Source: Caballeronia sp. SBC1
Lineage (GTDB): Bacteria; Pseudomonadota; Gammaproteobacteria; Burkholderiales; Burkholderiaceae
NCBI RefSeq assembly: GCF_011493005.1
Contig: NZ_CP049158.1
Location: forward strand, 496,001 to 560,000
DNA: 64,000 nt
Direction: 5' to 3'
Position numbers and translations under genes: made by a program. A model generated the notes under the pieces. That model was not told where the DNA came from, searched no databases, and saw nothing but the letters and a program-made list of their open reading frames with translations. Position 1 is the stretch's first letter. Every line of letters starts with the position of its first letter. This document shows positions 24,462-33,946 of this stretch, one piece after another.

Positions 24462-26615
24462 ATGGTTCTCAACACGTTCAGCGCGCTGTGGACTCCGCTG
24501 AGCCGCTTTCGCCACAGCGTGGTCATGCGGCTTATCGCGACCGTCCTTCTGTTCAGTTGCGTGGTTACGCTACTACTAACCGCGCTGCAACTCTACGGCG
24601 ACTATCATCGCGGGATCGCGCTCATCGAAAACCGGCTGTCGGATATCGACCAGAGTTATCGCGACAGCCTCAGCGAGGGTCTCTGGCGGCTCGACCGGCA
24701 GCAGCTTCAACTCGAACTGGATGGCATGCTGCGCCTTGCCGACATTCGTGCCGCCGAGGTCCGTGAGACTGGCTCGGTCGCCTCGCCGCTGGTGGTGCGC
24801 GCTGGCCAGCGCATGAACGACGCGGTCATATCGCGCCAATTTCTCATCTCCTACCGCGTCCACGGCACGCAACGCGTGCTCGGCACCCTGTACGTGGAGG
24901 CAACGCTCTCCGGTCTGTATCGCGAGCTGGCGCAAACCGCGCTCGTGATCCTGGTAAGCCAGGCGGCCAACACCTTTCTCGTTGCGCTTTTCATCATCTA
25001 TATCTTCTGGCGGCTCGTTACGCGACACCTCGCGACAATCGCGCGGCTGGTCGACCGCTACGACTTTCGCGAGTCGCCGCAACCGTTCAGCCTGCAGCGC
25101 CGCCAGCCCCGCCGGCCCGATGAACTTGATCGCGTGGTCGCCGCATTTCATGCGATGGGCGTACGCCTGCACGTCGCCTACCTCGACGAACGTAACGCCG
25201 CCAAGCAACGCGAGGCGCTCCGTTCGGCTGAGGCGGCGAACCGCGCCAAGGGCGAATTCCTCGCCAACATGAGCCATGAACTACGCACGCCGCTGAACGG
25301 CATCCTGGGTTACGCGCAGATCCTGCAGCGCGACAGCGGGCTGAGCGAACGGCAACGCGCCGGCGTGGCCGTCATCCAGCGCAGCGGCGAACACCTGCTG
25401 ACGCTGATCGACGACACGCTCGACTTCGCGAGGATAGAGGCGGGCAAACTGCGGCTTGAGATTGTCGATGTAGCCTTGCTCAGTCTCGTCGATGCGATTC
25501 GCGAAATCATCGGCGTGAAGGCGGAGGAGAAGCAGCTCGACTATGTCTGTGCGATTGCGCCCGACGTGCCGGGTGGCGTGCGCGCGGACGCGCGGCGGTT
25601 GCGCCAGGTGCTGCTTAACCTGCTCGCGAACGCCGTCAAATTCACCGACTCCGGCAGGGTCAGCCTGCTTGTCACGCAGACTGCTTACCAGGCGATACGG
25701 TTCGAGGTACGCGATACCGGTATCGGCATTCCCCCAGACCAGCTGAGAACCGTCTTCGAACCGTTCGAACAGGTCGGCAATCCCGAGCGTCGTTCCGAGG
25801 GCACCGGGCTCGGGCTCGCCATTAGCCGGGAGTTCTTGCTGGCGATGGGCGGCGAGATCCACGTCGAGAGCGTGCTCGGGCAGGGCAGCACCTTCTGGTT
25901 CGAACTGGCCCCAGCCACGACGGGGGGTTCAGGCACGTCCCGCGAACCGGATGCACGCGTTGCGACGGGCTACGAGGGGCCGCGCAGGAAGGTGCTGGTC
26001 ATCGACGACATAGCGGTCAATCGCACCGTCATTACGGATTTGCTGAGCCGGCTTGGTTTCGAAATCGTCGAGGCGGCGAGCGGCGACGAGGGGCTGGTCA
26101 AGGCGCAAAGCGAGCGGCCGGCGCTGATTGTCACAGACATCGTGATGCCCGGCATGGACGGCCTCGAAGCCACGCGCCGGTTACGTCAGACACCAGGACT
26201 GACAGATGTGCCGATCATTGTGGTGACCGCCAGCCCAACCGGTGCCGACGAGAAAAAGAGCCTTGCGGCGGGTGTGAATGCATTCCTCCCCAAGCCGGTC
26301 GACTTCGGCCGGTTACTGACCCATATACGCGCGTTGCTGAACCTTGAGTGGACCTATGCCGCAAGGGCGCACTCCCCGCAGTCTTCATTACCTGATGTGC
26401 CGGTTGCCATACCGGCGCCGCAAATGGATGAGCTGCATCATCTTGCGCGAATTGGCAACATGCGAGACATCATTGCGTGGGCGGACCGGGTATCATTAAT
26501 CGATCCGCAGTACGAACCATTCACAACGCATCTGCGTGCTCTGGCGAAGGGTTATCAGTCGAAGGCGATCCTCCTGCTTGTAGAGCACTATCTTGAAGCG
26601 AGGCCGGCGCCATGA
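24462..26615 (+). CDS. Hybrid sensor histidine kinase, first gene of a relay operon
   Basis: About 717 residues. Transmembrane helices near 18-42 and 165-190 enclose a periplasmic sensor region, followed by a HAMP-like linker. HisKA has its H-box at about 270 (NMSHELRTPLNGILGY). HATPase motifs LLANAVKFTDSG, DTGIGIPPDQL and GTGLGLAIS follow. A receiver begins near 509 with acceptor Asp in IVTDIVMPGMDG. A helical tail of about 90 residues follows. The start is uncertain: ATG 24462 has GAGGGG close upstream, while TTG 24426 lacks a ribosome site. The stop overlaps the next start (ATGA), so translation is coupled. Confidence 0.92.
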   Translation: MVLNTFSALWTPLSRFRHSVVMRLIATVLLFSCVVTLLLTALQLYGDYHRGIALIENRLSDIDQSYRDSLSEGLWRLDRQQLQLELDGMLRLADIRAAEVRETGSVASPLVVRAGQRMNDAVISRQFLISYRVHGTQRVLGTLYVEATLSGLYRELAQTALVILVSQAANTFLVALFIIYIFWRLVTRHLATIARLVDRYDFRESPQPFSLQRRQPRRPDELDRVVAAFHAMGVRLHVAYLDERNAAKQREALRSAEAANRAKGEFLANMSHELRTPLNGILGYAQILQRDSGLSERQRAGVAVIQRSGEHLLTLIDDTLDFARIEAGKLRLEIVDVALLSLVDAIREIIGVKAEEKQLDYVCAIAPDVPGGVRADARRLRQVLLNLLANAVKFTDSGRVSLLVTQTAYQAIRFEVRDTGIGIPPDQLRTVFEPFEQVGNPERRSEGTGLGLAISREFLLAMGGEIHVESVLGQGSTFWFELAPATTGGSGTSREPDARVATGYEGPRRKVLVIDDIAVNRTVITDLLSRLGFEIVEAASGDEGLVKAQSERPALIVTDIVMPGMDGLEATRRLRQTPGLTDVPIIVVTASPTGADEKKSLAAGVNAFLPKPVDFGRLLTHIRALLNLEWTYAARAHSPQSSLPDVPVAIPAPQMDELHHLARIGNMRDIIAWADRVSLIDPQYEPFTTHLRALAKGYQSKAILLLVEHYLEARPAP

Positions 26616-28657
26616 GCGAGGTAAGCGCCAACCCGAACGGCAGCGGCAGCGTCAATGAGCCGCCGGCAATCCTGATTGTCGATGACATGCCGGCTAATCT
26701 CGGCCTCGTGGTCGACAGTCTCGCTGACGAGGGCTTTCGCGTTCTGGTCGCGCTGGATGGCGAGGAGGCGCTCGAACGCGCACAGTTTTCGCAGCCGGAT
26801 CTGATCCTGCTCGACGTGAAGATGCCCGGTATCGACGGTTTCGAAACTTGCCGCCGGCTCAAGATGAACGATCGCACGCGGGACATCTCGGTGATCTTCA
26901 TGACGTCGCTGACCGGCATCGAGGATCTGGTCGAGGGTTTCGCCGCCGGCGGCGCGGACTACGTGACGAAGCCAGTCCGGATCGACGAAATGATGGCGCG
27001 GATCGGCACGCATTTGGCGCTACGCGCCATGCACAAGCAGCTTGTCGCACAGAACCGGCAATTGTCGAACGAAGTGAGCGTGCGCCAGCAAGCGGAAGCG
27101 GCGCTGGCGCGTGCGCGCGACGAACTCGAGGTGCGGGTCGCGCAACGCACCGGGGAACTCGCGCAGGCGAATGCAAGCCTGCGGCTGGAGATAGAGGAGC
27201 GCAGGCGGGCCGAAACGAAGTTGCTGTCGAGCGAGGCGCGATTCCGCAACATTGTGGAGACCAGTCCGCTACCGTTTTGCATCACGTCGATGCCGCACGG
27301 GTCGCTGCTCTACATGAACGAGCCGTTTCGGAAGTTGTTCGGCCTCGCGGCCCAGACCGACACGGTCATTCGTGTTATCGACTTCTATGTGGACCCGGCG
27401 ACGCGAGACAGGCTGGTGCGCCAGCTTCGCATGTTCGGTGGCTTTCGCAATACTGAAGTCAATTTCAGGCGGCCGGACGGCAGCACGTTCTGGGCAATGC
27501 TGACCGCCCGGGTGGCGAGCTTCGACGACGCGCCGGCCATCTACGTTGGCCTCAATGACGTGACAGCGCGCAAGTTGGCGGAGGGGAAATTGCGGGCGAG
27601 CGAAGCGAGCCTCGCGAACGCGCAACGGCTTGCGCGGCTCGGTGACTGGGAGTGGGACACAACGGCTGGCGTGATCCATTGGTCAGACGAGATGTATCGG
27701 ATCCTCGGGTTGGGGCCAAAGCTTTCGCGGCCGGGCTATCGCACTTTTCTTGCGGCGGTGCATCGCGAGGACCGGGCGCTGGTGCGCCGCGCTGTACGGG
27801 CGTTGCTGGATGAGGGGCAGCCATGCGGCCTTGATTGCCGCGTAAGGGCAGCAGACGGTGTGGTGCGCATCGTCCAATTCCAGGCCGAGGCGATGCCCGG
27901 CGCCGGGGTCGGCATAGCTAAGCAGCCGTTAAAGCTGGTCGGCACGATCCAGGACATTACCGAGCGTAAAAGCATCGAGCAGGAACTCCTGGAGTCGCGC
28001 GAGCAACTGCGCGAGTTGTCCGCCTACATGGAAGCGATTCGCGAAGAAGAAAGAAAACGCATTGCGATGGAAATTCATGACGAGCTCGGGCAGTTGCTGA
28101 CCGCGTTGAAGATGGACGTTTCATTGCTCAAGATGCGCTTGGCCCATGATGCGGATGCGACAAAGAAAGTCGACGATATGCGCGAGCTGGTCGAAAAGAC
28201 CATATGGATGGTGCGTAACGTCGCAAGTCATCTGAGGCCCGCCGCGCTCAATTTCGGCATTGTGTCGGCGCTGGAGTGGCTGGTGGAGGACTTCGGCCGC
28301 CGCAAAGGTCTTTCCTGCCAGCTCTGGATCAATGGTCGCGAGCCAGTTCTTGAAGATGCCCATGCCACGGCGGTATTTCGTATCGTGCAGGCGTCGCTGA
28401 CCAACGTTGCACGCCATGCGGGTGCGTCGCGCGTAGACGTCACCTTGACCAGCACCGAGACGGCGCTTGATCTGTACGTCAGCGACGACGGCCGCGGTTT
28501 CGATCCGGCAGCAGCTCGCAAGGGATATTCATACGGACTGCTTGGTATGAGCGAGCGCGCCCGGCTGATTGGGGGATCGCTGAGAATTGACAGTTCGCCT
28601 GAAACGGGGACCGTGGTGTCTATTCACGTCCCGTTGGGCGGAGGCGAACGCTCATGA
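26612..28657 (+). CDS. Receiver-PAS-PAS-HisKA_3 histidine kinase
   Basis: 681 residues, soluble. An N-terminal receiver (AILIVDDMPANLG; acceptor Asp in LLDVKMPGIDG) is followed by a coiled coil (160-205), PAS 1 (SSEARFRNIVETSPLPF), PAS 2 (ANAQRLARLGDWEWD), then the NarX/DegS-type dimerisation domain with phospho-His near 487 (ERKRIAMEIHDELGQLLTA) and a HATPase (SDDGRGFDP, YGLLGMSERA). Such kinases pair with NarL-type regulators, and one follows directly with an ATGA overlap. The N-terminal receiver may take phosphate or a signal from the upstream hybrid kinase. Confidence 0.93.
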   Translation: MSEVSANPNGSGSVNEPPAILIVDDMPANLGLVVDSLADEGFRVLVALDGEEALERAQFSQPDLILLDVKMPGIDGFETCRRLKMNDRTRDISVIFMTSLTGIEDLVEGFAAGGADYVTKPVRIDEMMARIGTHLALRAMHKQLVAQNRQLSNEVSVRQQAEAALARARDELEVRVAQRTGELAQANASLRLEIEERRRAETKLLSSEARFRNIVETSPLPFCITSMPHGSLLYMNEPFRKLFGLAAQTDTVIRVIDFYVDPATRDRLVRQLRMFGGFRNTEVNFRRPDGSTFWAMLTARVASFDDAPAIYVGLNDVTARKLAEGKLRASEASLANAQRLARLGDWEWDTTAGVIHWSDEMYRILGLGPKLSRPGYRTFLAAVHREDRALVRRAVRALLDEGQPCGLDCRVRAADGVVRIVQFQAEAMPGAGVGIAKQPLKLVGTIQDITERKSIEQELLESREQLRELSAYMEAIREEERKRIAMEIHDELGQLLTALKMDVSLLKMRLAHDADATKKVDDMRELVEKTIWMVRNVASHLRPAALNFGIVSALEWLVEDFGRRKGLSCQLWINGREPVLEDAHATAVFRIVQASLTNVARHAGASRVDVTLTSTETALDLYVSDDGRGFDPAAARKGYSYGLLGMSERARLIGGSLRIDSSPETGTVVSIHVPLGGGERS

Positions 28658-29298
28658 TCAGGATCCTGATCGCCGACGATCACGCCATTATGCGCGGCGG
28701 ACTGAAGCAGATCATCGCGACGACAACGGATATTGACGTTGCGGGCGAAGCGGCACAGGGCGCCGAGGTGATCGAGAAACTGCGTACCTGCCGCGTGGAT
28801 CTCTTGCTCCTGGACATGACGATGCCTGGCATCAGCGGCGTAGACCTCATCCGGCGTGTGCGCACCGAATACCCTGCGCTGCCGGTCCTGGTGCTCAGCA
28901 TCCACAATGAAGCGCAGGTCGTCGCGCGTGCGGTGCGTGCCGGTGCAACCGGCTATGTCACGAAGGACAGCGATCCTGACATCTTGCTCGCGGCCATTCG
29001 CAAGCTTGCCGGCGGGGGGCGGTTCATCGATCCGAAGCTGGTCGATGTCATGGTCTTCGACACCCATTCCAGCGACGCCGCACCGCACGTGATTCTCTCG
29101 GATCGTGAGTTCCAGGTGCTGCACCTGCTGGCAGCGGGCAAAAGCATCAATGCCATAGCCGAGGTGCTGGTGCTGAGTGCCAAGACTATCAGCACGCACA
29201 AGATGCGCCTCATGCAAAAGCTCGGCACTGAAAACAACGCCGAACTGATCCGCTATGCGATCAAACATGGTTTGAGTTCCGAGCGCGATCGGTCGTAG
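28654..29298 (+). CDS. NarL/FixJ-type response regulator
   Basis: 214 residues. Receiver at 1-120: IRILIADDHAIMRGGL, acceptor Asp in LLLDMTMPGISG, Lys in GYVTKDSDP. LuxR-type helix-turn-helix at about 145-208: LSDREFQVLHLLAAGKSINAIAEVLVLSAKTISTHKMRLMQKL. It is the output of the three-gene operon and overlaps the kinase stop by four bases. Targets are unknown. Confidence 0.95.
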   Translation: MIRILIADDHAIMRGGLKQIIATTTDIDVAGEAAQGAEVIEKLRTCRVDLLLLDMTMPGISGVDLIRRVRTEYPALPVLVLSIHNEAQVVARAVRAGATGYVTKDSDPDILLAAIRKLAGGGRFIDPKLVDVMVFDTHSSDAAPHVILSDREFQVLHLLAAGKSINAIAEVLVLSAKTISTHKMRLMQKLGTENNAELIRYAIKHGLSSERDRS

Positions 29299-29424
29299 GG
29301 ATATTCCGACAAGAAAACCAGCAGTGCCTTAAGCCACAATCGACCTCTCCCGACGGACAAGGACTTATGGCGCTCCTAACATGGTCTCGTGGGGGGGATG
29401 AAATAAAAAATCTCGGAGAATCTT

Positions 29425-29685
29425 ATGGTTGCGTCGGAGCAGTCCTTGCGCGTACGGGTTGAAAAATGGATGGGCGCGGTGAGCGCCGGCCATCTGCACG
29501 TGCGCTCCATTCATCGTATCCGTGCAGGGCGCTGCCGGTGCGTTTGCATTGAAGTGGAACGCGCATCGGGATCCGCATGCAGCTCTTTCACGCTGTTCTT
29601 TTTCCGTCACGACGACGGTGCCTGGCATGTCTATCCGCCAGAGTCAGTTCGCCCAGCCATGAGCATCGGCCGGCTGGCGGCTTAA
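29425..29685 (+). CDS. Small hypothetical protein
   Basis: 86 residues starting MVASEQSLRVRVEKWMG. GGAG stands six bases before the ATG, a good ribosome site. The sequence has alternating basic and hydrophobic strands (HVRSIHRIRAGRCRCVCIEVERA) and ends in an alpha/beta-like stretch; it may be a small beta-rich protein. No family recognised. It lies downstream of the NarL-type regulator and could be its target or an independent gene. Confidence 0.68.
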   Translation: MVASEQSLRVRVEKWMGAVSAGHLHVRSIHRIRAGRCRCVCIEVERASGSACSSFTLFFFRHDDGAWHVYPPESVRPAMSIGRLAA

Positions 29686-30088
29686 AGCGGAAGCGGATAG
29701 TCCATCTCCGCCAAAATCTAGCAACAACGCATGCCCCGGCGGGTGGCGCCGCACGCACACACTTCCGAGCACATTCAATACGCCGCGCCGGGGAACATCT
29801 CAAGCGGGTTGCGTCAACCCTCTGCAGGCCTTGATCTCTCCACCGTTTCACTGCTCCAAGGTCCCCGGGCCGCGACACTGCTGGGCGTCGAAAAAGGGAC
29901 GTCGTTGCGATGTTGTCTGAAGAAATGGATTTGATTAAATGTTCCGCGAAATGTGCGCATCTGCATATAGGAAATGCTTTGGCTCCCCGAAGCTTGGCGG
30001 GCATCACGATGGCGAGTTGAAATCCGGCTTGCCCGCATGGGATGCCGCGGCCCACCACCTGAAACCCATTCCTGTGAGAGATCATCCG
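29686..30088. other. 403-bp gap without a recognised gene
   Basis: An in-frame extension of the next gene reaches 29939 but has no homology or ribosome site. AT-rich sequence around 29920-29975 is the likely promoter of the TenA-like gene. Confidence 0.4.
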
Positions 30089-30880
30089 ATGAAAGCAGAC
30101 TTCACCCGTACCGGCGAACTCAAGAACATCACCAGCTATCCTCAATGGCTCCAAGACGTAGTCAAGGATTGCGAAGAAGCGAAGCAAAAGGTTGTCTATC
30201 ACCCGCTGTGCAAGGCCATGAAGGACGCGACTCTCGACATGGAAAGCACGCATCGTTTTCTGATTGGCTTTTTCCCGGTCATTGAGCAGTTTCCGCAGTT
30301 CATGGCGTCGAACCTCATGAAAGCACGGTTCGGCCATTCGCATGGCGAAGGGATGGCGCGGTCCTACCTTATCCAGAATATCCGGGTTGAGAACATGCAT
30401 GCCAAGCACTGGCTGCAATGGGCGGGAGCGAGCGGCCTTGAACTTGACGACCTGTTGTCGCAAGAGGTGCCCAGCGAGATGCATGCGCTCGCGCACTGGT
30501 GTGGGCATGTCAGCCTCACCGACGAACTGGCGGTAGCAGTGGCGGCAACGAACTACGCAGTGGAAGGCGCAACGGGGGACTTCTCGTGTTTTGTCTGCTC
30601 TGAAGAAACGTACGCACTGACCTTTCCTGAACCCATTCGCAAGTCCGCGATGCGCTGGCTCAAGGTGCACGCCCATTACGACGACGAGCACCCGTGGATG
30701 GCGTTGGATATCGTGGCTACGTTGCTGGGCACCAATCCGCCGGTGGAGACGATCAACAAGATTCGCGCTGCCATTCGCAAGAGCTACGACTATATGCGCA
30801 TGACGCTCGATTACGCGTACGGAACGCCGCCCGAGCCGTTGACGATCCGTGCAGTGGAGGAAGAGCCCGTCGCGGCCTGA
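30089..30880 (+). CDS. TenA / haem-oxygenase-fold protein
   Basis: 263 residues, all-helical. It shows the pattern of iron-containing redox or TenA-like proteins: HRFLIGFFPVIEQFPQFMASNL, an interior ENMHAKHW, CGHVSLTDEL and HAHYDDEHPWMALDIV, with His/Glu/Asp residues spaced like a di-iron site. Proteins of this type are often labelled TenA regulators, but they are enzymes of the haem-oxygenase-like superfamily. GAGAGA precedes the ATG. A strong terminator follows, so it is probably monocistronic. The substrate is unknown. Confidence 0.78.
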   Translation: MKADFTRTGELKNITSYPQWLQDVVKDCEEAKQKVVYHPLCKAMKDATLDMESTHRFLIGFFPVIEQFPQFMASNLMKARFGHSHGEGMARSYLIQNIRVENMHAKHWLQWAGASGLELDDLLSQEVPSEMHALAHWCGHVSLTDELAVAVAATNYAVEGATGDFSCFVCSEETYALTFPEPIRKSAMRWLKVHAHYDDEHPWMALDIVATLLGTNPPVETINKIRAAIRKSYDYMRMTLDYAYGTPPEPLTIRAVEEEPVAA

Positions 30881-30908
30881 GCGAGCTTCGCGTGGTTGAT
30901 TGAGTAGC

Positions 30909-30948
30909 GGCGCCGGTCATTGAATGACCGGCGCTGTTTTTTTTATTT
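30909..30948 (+). terminator. Strong intrinsic terminator
   Basis: GCGCCGGTCATT (30910-30921) pairs with AATGACCGGCGC (30923-30934); after two bases comes a run of eight T. It ends the TenA-like gene. Confidence 0.9.
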
Positions 30949-31063
30949 AGCGCATGCCATTCGATTCGGTGAGAGCAGGCGCGATCTCGGGCAATGAGCA
31001 GGCAACAAGGCACGGCGTCGCGAACGCTGGGACGTGCGTTGTTCTGGATAGGCGCTCGCCGCG

Positions 31064-31351
31064 CTAGGCGCCTTTCTGTTCGCGTGATTCGGTGCCTGAT
31101 GTCAGGGTCGATGGTCCCTTGCTGAACAGCGCCACTAGCAACGCGGCCAGCGGGACGCAAAAAACGAGCGCCGTTGTCATCAGGCTGTTGGCCGAACCCT
31201 GCGTGAAGAGCGGCACGATAATCGCGATCGCCGGCCCCAAGGGCAGCATCACGAGCAGATAAGCGCTCCAGCTCAGACCCCTCTTGCCTGCAATCGCGGC
31301 GACTACTGCTGCGCAGACGCCGTAAAGCATGAAGCCCGTCATGGGTTGCAT
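31064..31351 (-). CDS. Small membrane protein, function unknown
   Basis: 95 residues with three hydrophobic segments (about 5-25, 30-50, 57-78) and a polar C-terminal tail (TSGTESREQKGA). GGGGAAG precedes the ATG. No family recognised. It lies between the TenA-like gene and a flavin oxidase operon with no visible link to either. Confidence 0.65.
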   Translation of the reverse strand: MQPMTGFMLYGVCAAVVAAIAGKRGLSWSAYLLVMLPLGPAIAIIVPLFTQGSANSLMTTALVFCVPLAALLVALFSKGPSTLTSGTESREQKGA

Positions 31352-31690
31352 CGACTTCCCCGGATTTACGATTTAGCCAAAGTGTATCGACGACGAATGC
31401 GGGGACCAACGAGAAAACTGTCTGATGTGTGCGCTACATCACAACCATAAGCACGCTGCTTCAACGGGGTGCGTTTGAGCACACGGAGCGGCACCGTAAA
31501 GGGGATTGATAGCGGGCAATGGGGTGCGTATTCGGCGGTCAACTCGAAGGTCAACGTTACGTTCTTTTGTGCCTTGTGTTCCCGTGCATGCTCTTTATTA
31601 CCGATTGCCCGGTCGTGCCGAATTGGATCACGCTTCTCGCGCTAACTTGGCCGCGCGACCGCGGGAACAAGCTCGTGGCAACGGTCAGGA
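31352..31690. other. 339-bp gap without a convincing gene
   Basis: A 63-codon frame at 31519-31710 on the plus strand is hydrophobic but has no ribosome site and overlaps the end of the next gene. I treat the region as promoter for the small membrane gene plus spacer. Confidence 0.35.
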
Positions 31691-32137
31691 TCATGTCCGA
31701 TTGCGGCTAGTATCGAGCCGCCACATAACGAGCGTGTCTGGGCCCGCATGCGCTTCGGCCGAGTGCTGCGCAATCCGCAAGCCGATGCCTTGTGCGAAGC
31801 GGGTCAATAGGAACGCGTCGGCGTGCCTTGTCAGTCCGGCAATGACGTTACCGGGCGAACTGGCCAAGGGCATCAGGTGTTGAAACCACAGCGTGCCAAT
31901 GTCGTTTCCCAGAGGCACAGTGCGTACCCCCCGCGTGCGCGATCTGAAAGCAAAAGCGCGGCTGTCGGCCACGCGTTCATCGAAGATGATGATGAGCGAG
32001 TCGCCACGCACTGCTTGCTCGTCGTACTCGTTGTGTAGGGTCGTTGATCGCACACTTGCCTGCGCGGGCCATGGCATTCCCCCGCATGCCGCCACCAGTG
32101 ACGCAGCTCCGATGAACTCACGCCGGCCAGTTTTCAT
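31691..32137 (-). CDS. Tat-signal protein coupled to the flavin oxidase
   Basis: 148 residues. The N-terminus MKTGRREFIGAASLVAACGG has the twin-arginine motif (GRREFIG), so it is exported folded. The rest is an alpha/beta domain (DSLIIIFDERVADSRAFAF, then WFQHLMPLASSPGNVIAGL) without Cys-x2-Cys-His haem motifs. It begins within the TGATG that ends the flavin oxidase gene, so the two are coupled. Family not recognised; a role as exported partner or chaperone of the oxidase is a guess from coupling. Confidence 0.7.
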   Translation of the reverse strand: MKTGRREFIGAASLVAACGGMPWPAQASVRSTTLHNEYDEQAVRGDSLIIIFDERVADSRAFAFRSRTRGVRTVPLGNDIGTLWFQHLMPLASSPGNVIAGLTRHADAFLLTRFAQGIGLRIAQHSAEAHAGPDTLVMWRLDTSRNRT

Positions 32138-33717
32138 CAGTCGCGCTCCTTGATATTCCTGGGCCAGATACCTTGTTTTCCCGGCGACAAAATGCCGTTT
32201 GGATCGAGCGCGTCCTTGATGCTCTCGCTCATGCGCATCAACGCGTGATTGTTGAAATCATATTGGGACGCGGCAAGATCCATGAAGGCGAGGTGGGTTC
32301 TATATTGACCACAACCAGCCGCACCGAAGTCGTTGATCAACGTCTTGAGCAGCTCGCCCGCGTTACGCGCTTGCACCGGATCGTCACGATTAAAGATTGC
32401 CGCAAAGATGTGATGCATGCTGCGCGGGCCGGCCGTAAAACCGCCGTAATAGTCAAAGCCATAGTGCGCTGCCTGGTTCCTGATCATTCGATATTGCCGG
32501 ACCGCGTCGCGGCCAAGCGGCGCACAGATGGGCGAGAAATCGATGTGCGCGCCGGAGCCGCCGGGCCAGTTGAGCAAGTTGAATGCGTCGAGATTGGGAA
32601 TGCCGACCTGGCTGCGATTGCCGCCGCCTTCGGGTTCAACATTGGCATGGGTATAGGTATAGGGCGACTCGATCAACTCGGCGTTGGCGATGGATGAGAA
32701 GCGCTGATGTATCACATCGCGACGCGCTTTCACCAGTGCCTCGGGGCCATACAGGCAGAAGCGAAGATTCCAGCGGCCTATGCCGAGCTTACGCGCCATG
32801 GTCTCTATAGCCGTATCGGGCATGGCGCCCGCACCTTGATACCACTGCTTGCGCGTCGACACGCCGGCGGCCCACCGCACCGCGCTTTCGATGATGGCAT
32901 TGCTCTGTATTGTGTCGTCGAGTTTCAGGGGCCGCAGCGTCTCGACAATGCTCTCAAGATCGGCGTCGTGTCTGAACTTATAAAGGCACAGCATGTAGCC
33001 TTCGGGCTTCGGCATCAACCAGATGCCGAGTTTGGTGACAATGCCAAAATTCGACTGCATGAACATGGCATCGTAGGAGGGACCGAAACCCGCCTTGAAT
33101 ACCTGCCAGTCCTGATTGCCGTTCATTGCGCCCATGCCGGTGCGTACGATCTCGCCGTTCGCCAGCATGACTTCCATTCCGCACTGCATGGCAGCGTGAT
33201 CGCCGTATGAGGTTGTGCCGAAGCCGCGCTCCAGCGTATTGCCAACAACGCTGCCCCAGCCGGCGGCCGGCGGATCAAGCCACAAGCTGATGCCTCGCGC
33301 TTGAAGTGCCTGATAAAGATCGTAGTAGCTGACACCCGGTTCGACCAGCGCATAACCGAGCGTCTCATTGATCTCGATGATGCGGTTCATGCGCTGCAAG
33401 TCCAGCACGACGCTGCCGCTAAGTCGGGGAGATGCGCCGCCATAAGCGAAGTTGCGTCCGGTCGATACACTCCACAAGGGTACGCCGTACCGATTCGCCA
33501 CGCCGAGCACAGCGCGAAGCTGCTCGACATTCGACACCAGCACAATGGCCGACGCTTCGTAAGCGTGCGCGTCGCCTGGCGCGAACGGATCCAGATACGG
33601 CTGCGCCGCACCGTCTCCCACGAGAACGGCGTTCTGGCCCGCGATCGCCCTGAATGCGGTAAGCGCCTGCTGGAAATCAGGCTCCGGCATCCCGGGAGGA
33701 CGCGGCGGATCGCTCAT
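32137..33717 (-). CDS. FAD-linked oxidase, vanillyl-alcohol oxidase / p-cresol methylhydroxylase type
   Basis: 526 residues. The FAD-binding PCMH domain is clear: VSNVEQLRAVLGVANRYGVPLWSVSTGRN, then GYALVEPGVSYYDLYQAL and GNTLERGFGTTSYGDHA. The C-terminal cap matches the VAO/EugO/PchF group (GFDYYGGFTAGPRSMHH, then LDPNGILSPGKQGIWP). It would oxidise a para-substituted phenol. PchF enzymes need a cytochrome c subunit and VAO uses oxygen; no cytochrome gene is adjacent, so an oxidase or another acceptor is more likely. It shares an operon with a Tat-exported small protein. Confidence 0.88.
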   Translation of the reverse strand: MSDPPRPPGMPEPDFQQALTAFRAIAGQNAVLVGDGAAQPYLDPFAPGDAHAYEASAIVLVSNVEQLRAVLGVANRYGVPLWSVSTGRNFAYGGASPRLSGSVVLDLQRMNRIIEINETLGYALVEPGVSYYDLYQALQARGISLWLDPPAAGWGSVVGNTLERGFGTTSYGDHAAMQCGMEVMLANGEIVRTGMGAMNGNQDWQVFKAGFGPSYDAMFMQSNFGIVTKLGIWLMPKPEGYMLCLYKFRHDADLESIVETLRPLKLDDTIQSNAIIESAVRWAAGVSTRKQWYQGAGAMPDTAIETMARKLGIGRWNLRFCLYGPEALVKARRDVIHQRFSSIANAELIESPYTYTHANVEPEGGGNRSQVGIPNLDAFNLLNWPGGSGAHIDFSPICAPLGRDAVRQYRMIRNQAAHYGFDYYGGFTAGPRSMHHIFAAIFNRDDPVQARNAGELLKTLINDFGAAGCGQYRTHLAFMDLAASQYDFNNHALMRMSESIKDALDPNGILSPGKQGIWPRNIKERD

Positions 33718-33782
33718 GTTCCCGGCATCCAGAACACGCTCATCGACGCGATCGTTTTAATCGGTTTCAACCGGGTGAACTC

Positions 33783-33812
33783 TCAATACCCGTCAATATC
33801 CGTCAATACCCG
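33783..33812. repeat. 10-bp tandem repeat x3 over a stop codon
   Basis: TCAATACCCG, TCAATATCCG, TCAATACCCG. The third copy contains the stop (complement of 33803-33805) of the small lipoprotein gene. Confidence 0.65.
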
Positions 33813-33946
33813 CCAGCATTGTTGGTGCCGTTCGAGCTCGACCCCGACGCGGGGGTTGAACTGTCGGTTTGGCATCCGGCGAGGGAGACTGCGAGCGAGA
33901 CGGTCAGGATCGCCAGCAACGTCGATGCAATGCGTTTGAAGTTCAT
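33803..33946 (-). CDS. Small lipoprotein
   Basis: 47 residues: MNFKRIASTLLAILTVSLAV followed by lipobox LAGC, then a Ser/Thr/Gly/Asn-rich tail of about 23 residues ending GGY. GGGGAA stands before the ATG. It is probably an outer-membrane lipoprotein; similar short lipoproteins with low-complexity tails are common in this family, and function is unknown. Confidence 0.72.
   Translation of the reverse strand: MNFKRIASTLLAILTVSLAVSLAGCQTDSSTPASGSSSNGTNNAGGY

Noticed and set aside
29939..30088. N-terminal extension of the TenA-like protein
   Set aside because: In frame but without family features or ribosome site; start at 30089 preferred.
31519..31710. Hydrophobic 63-codon frame
   Set aside because: No ribosome site; overlaps the end of the Tat-signal gene on the other strand.
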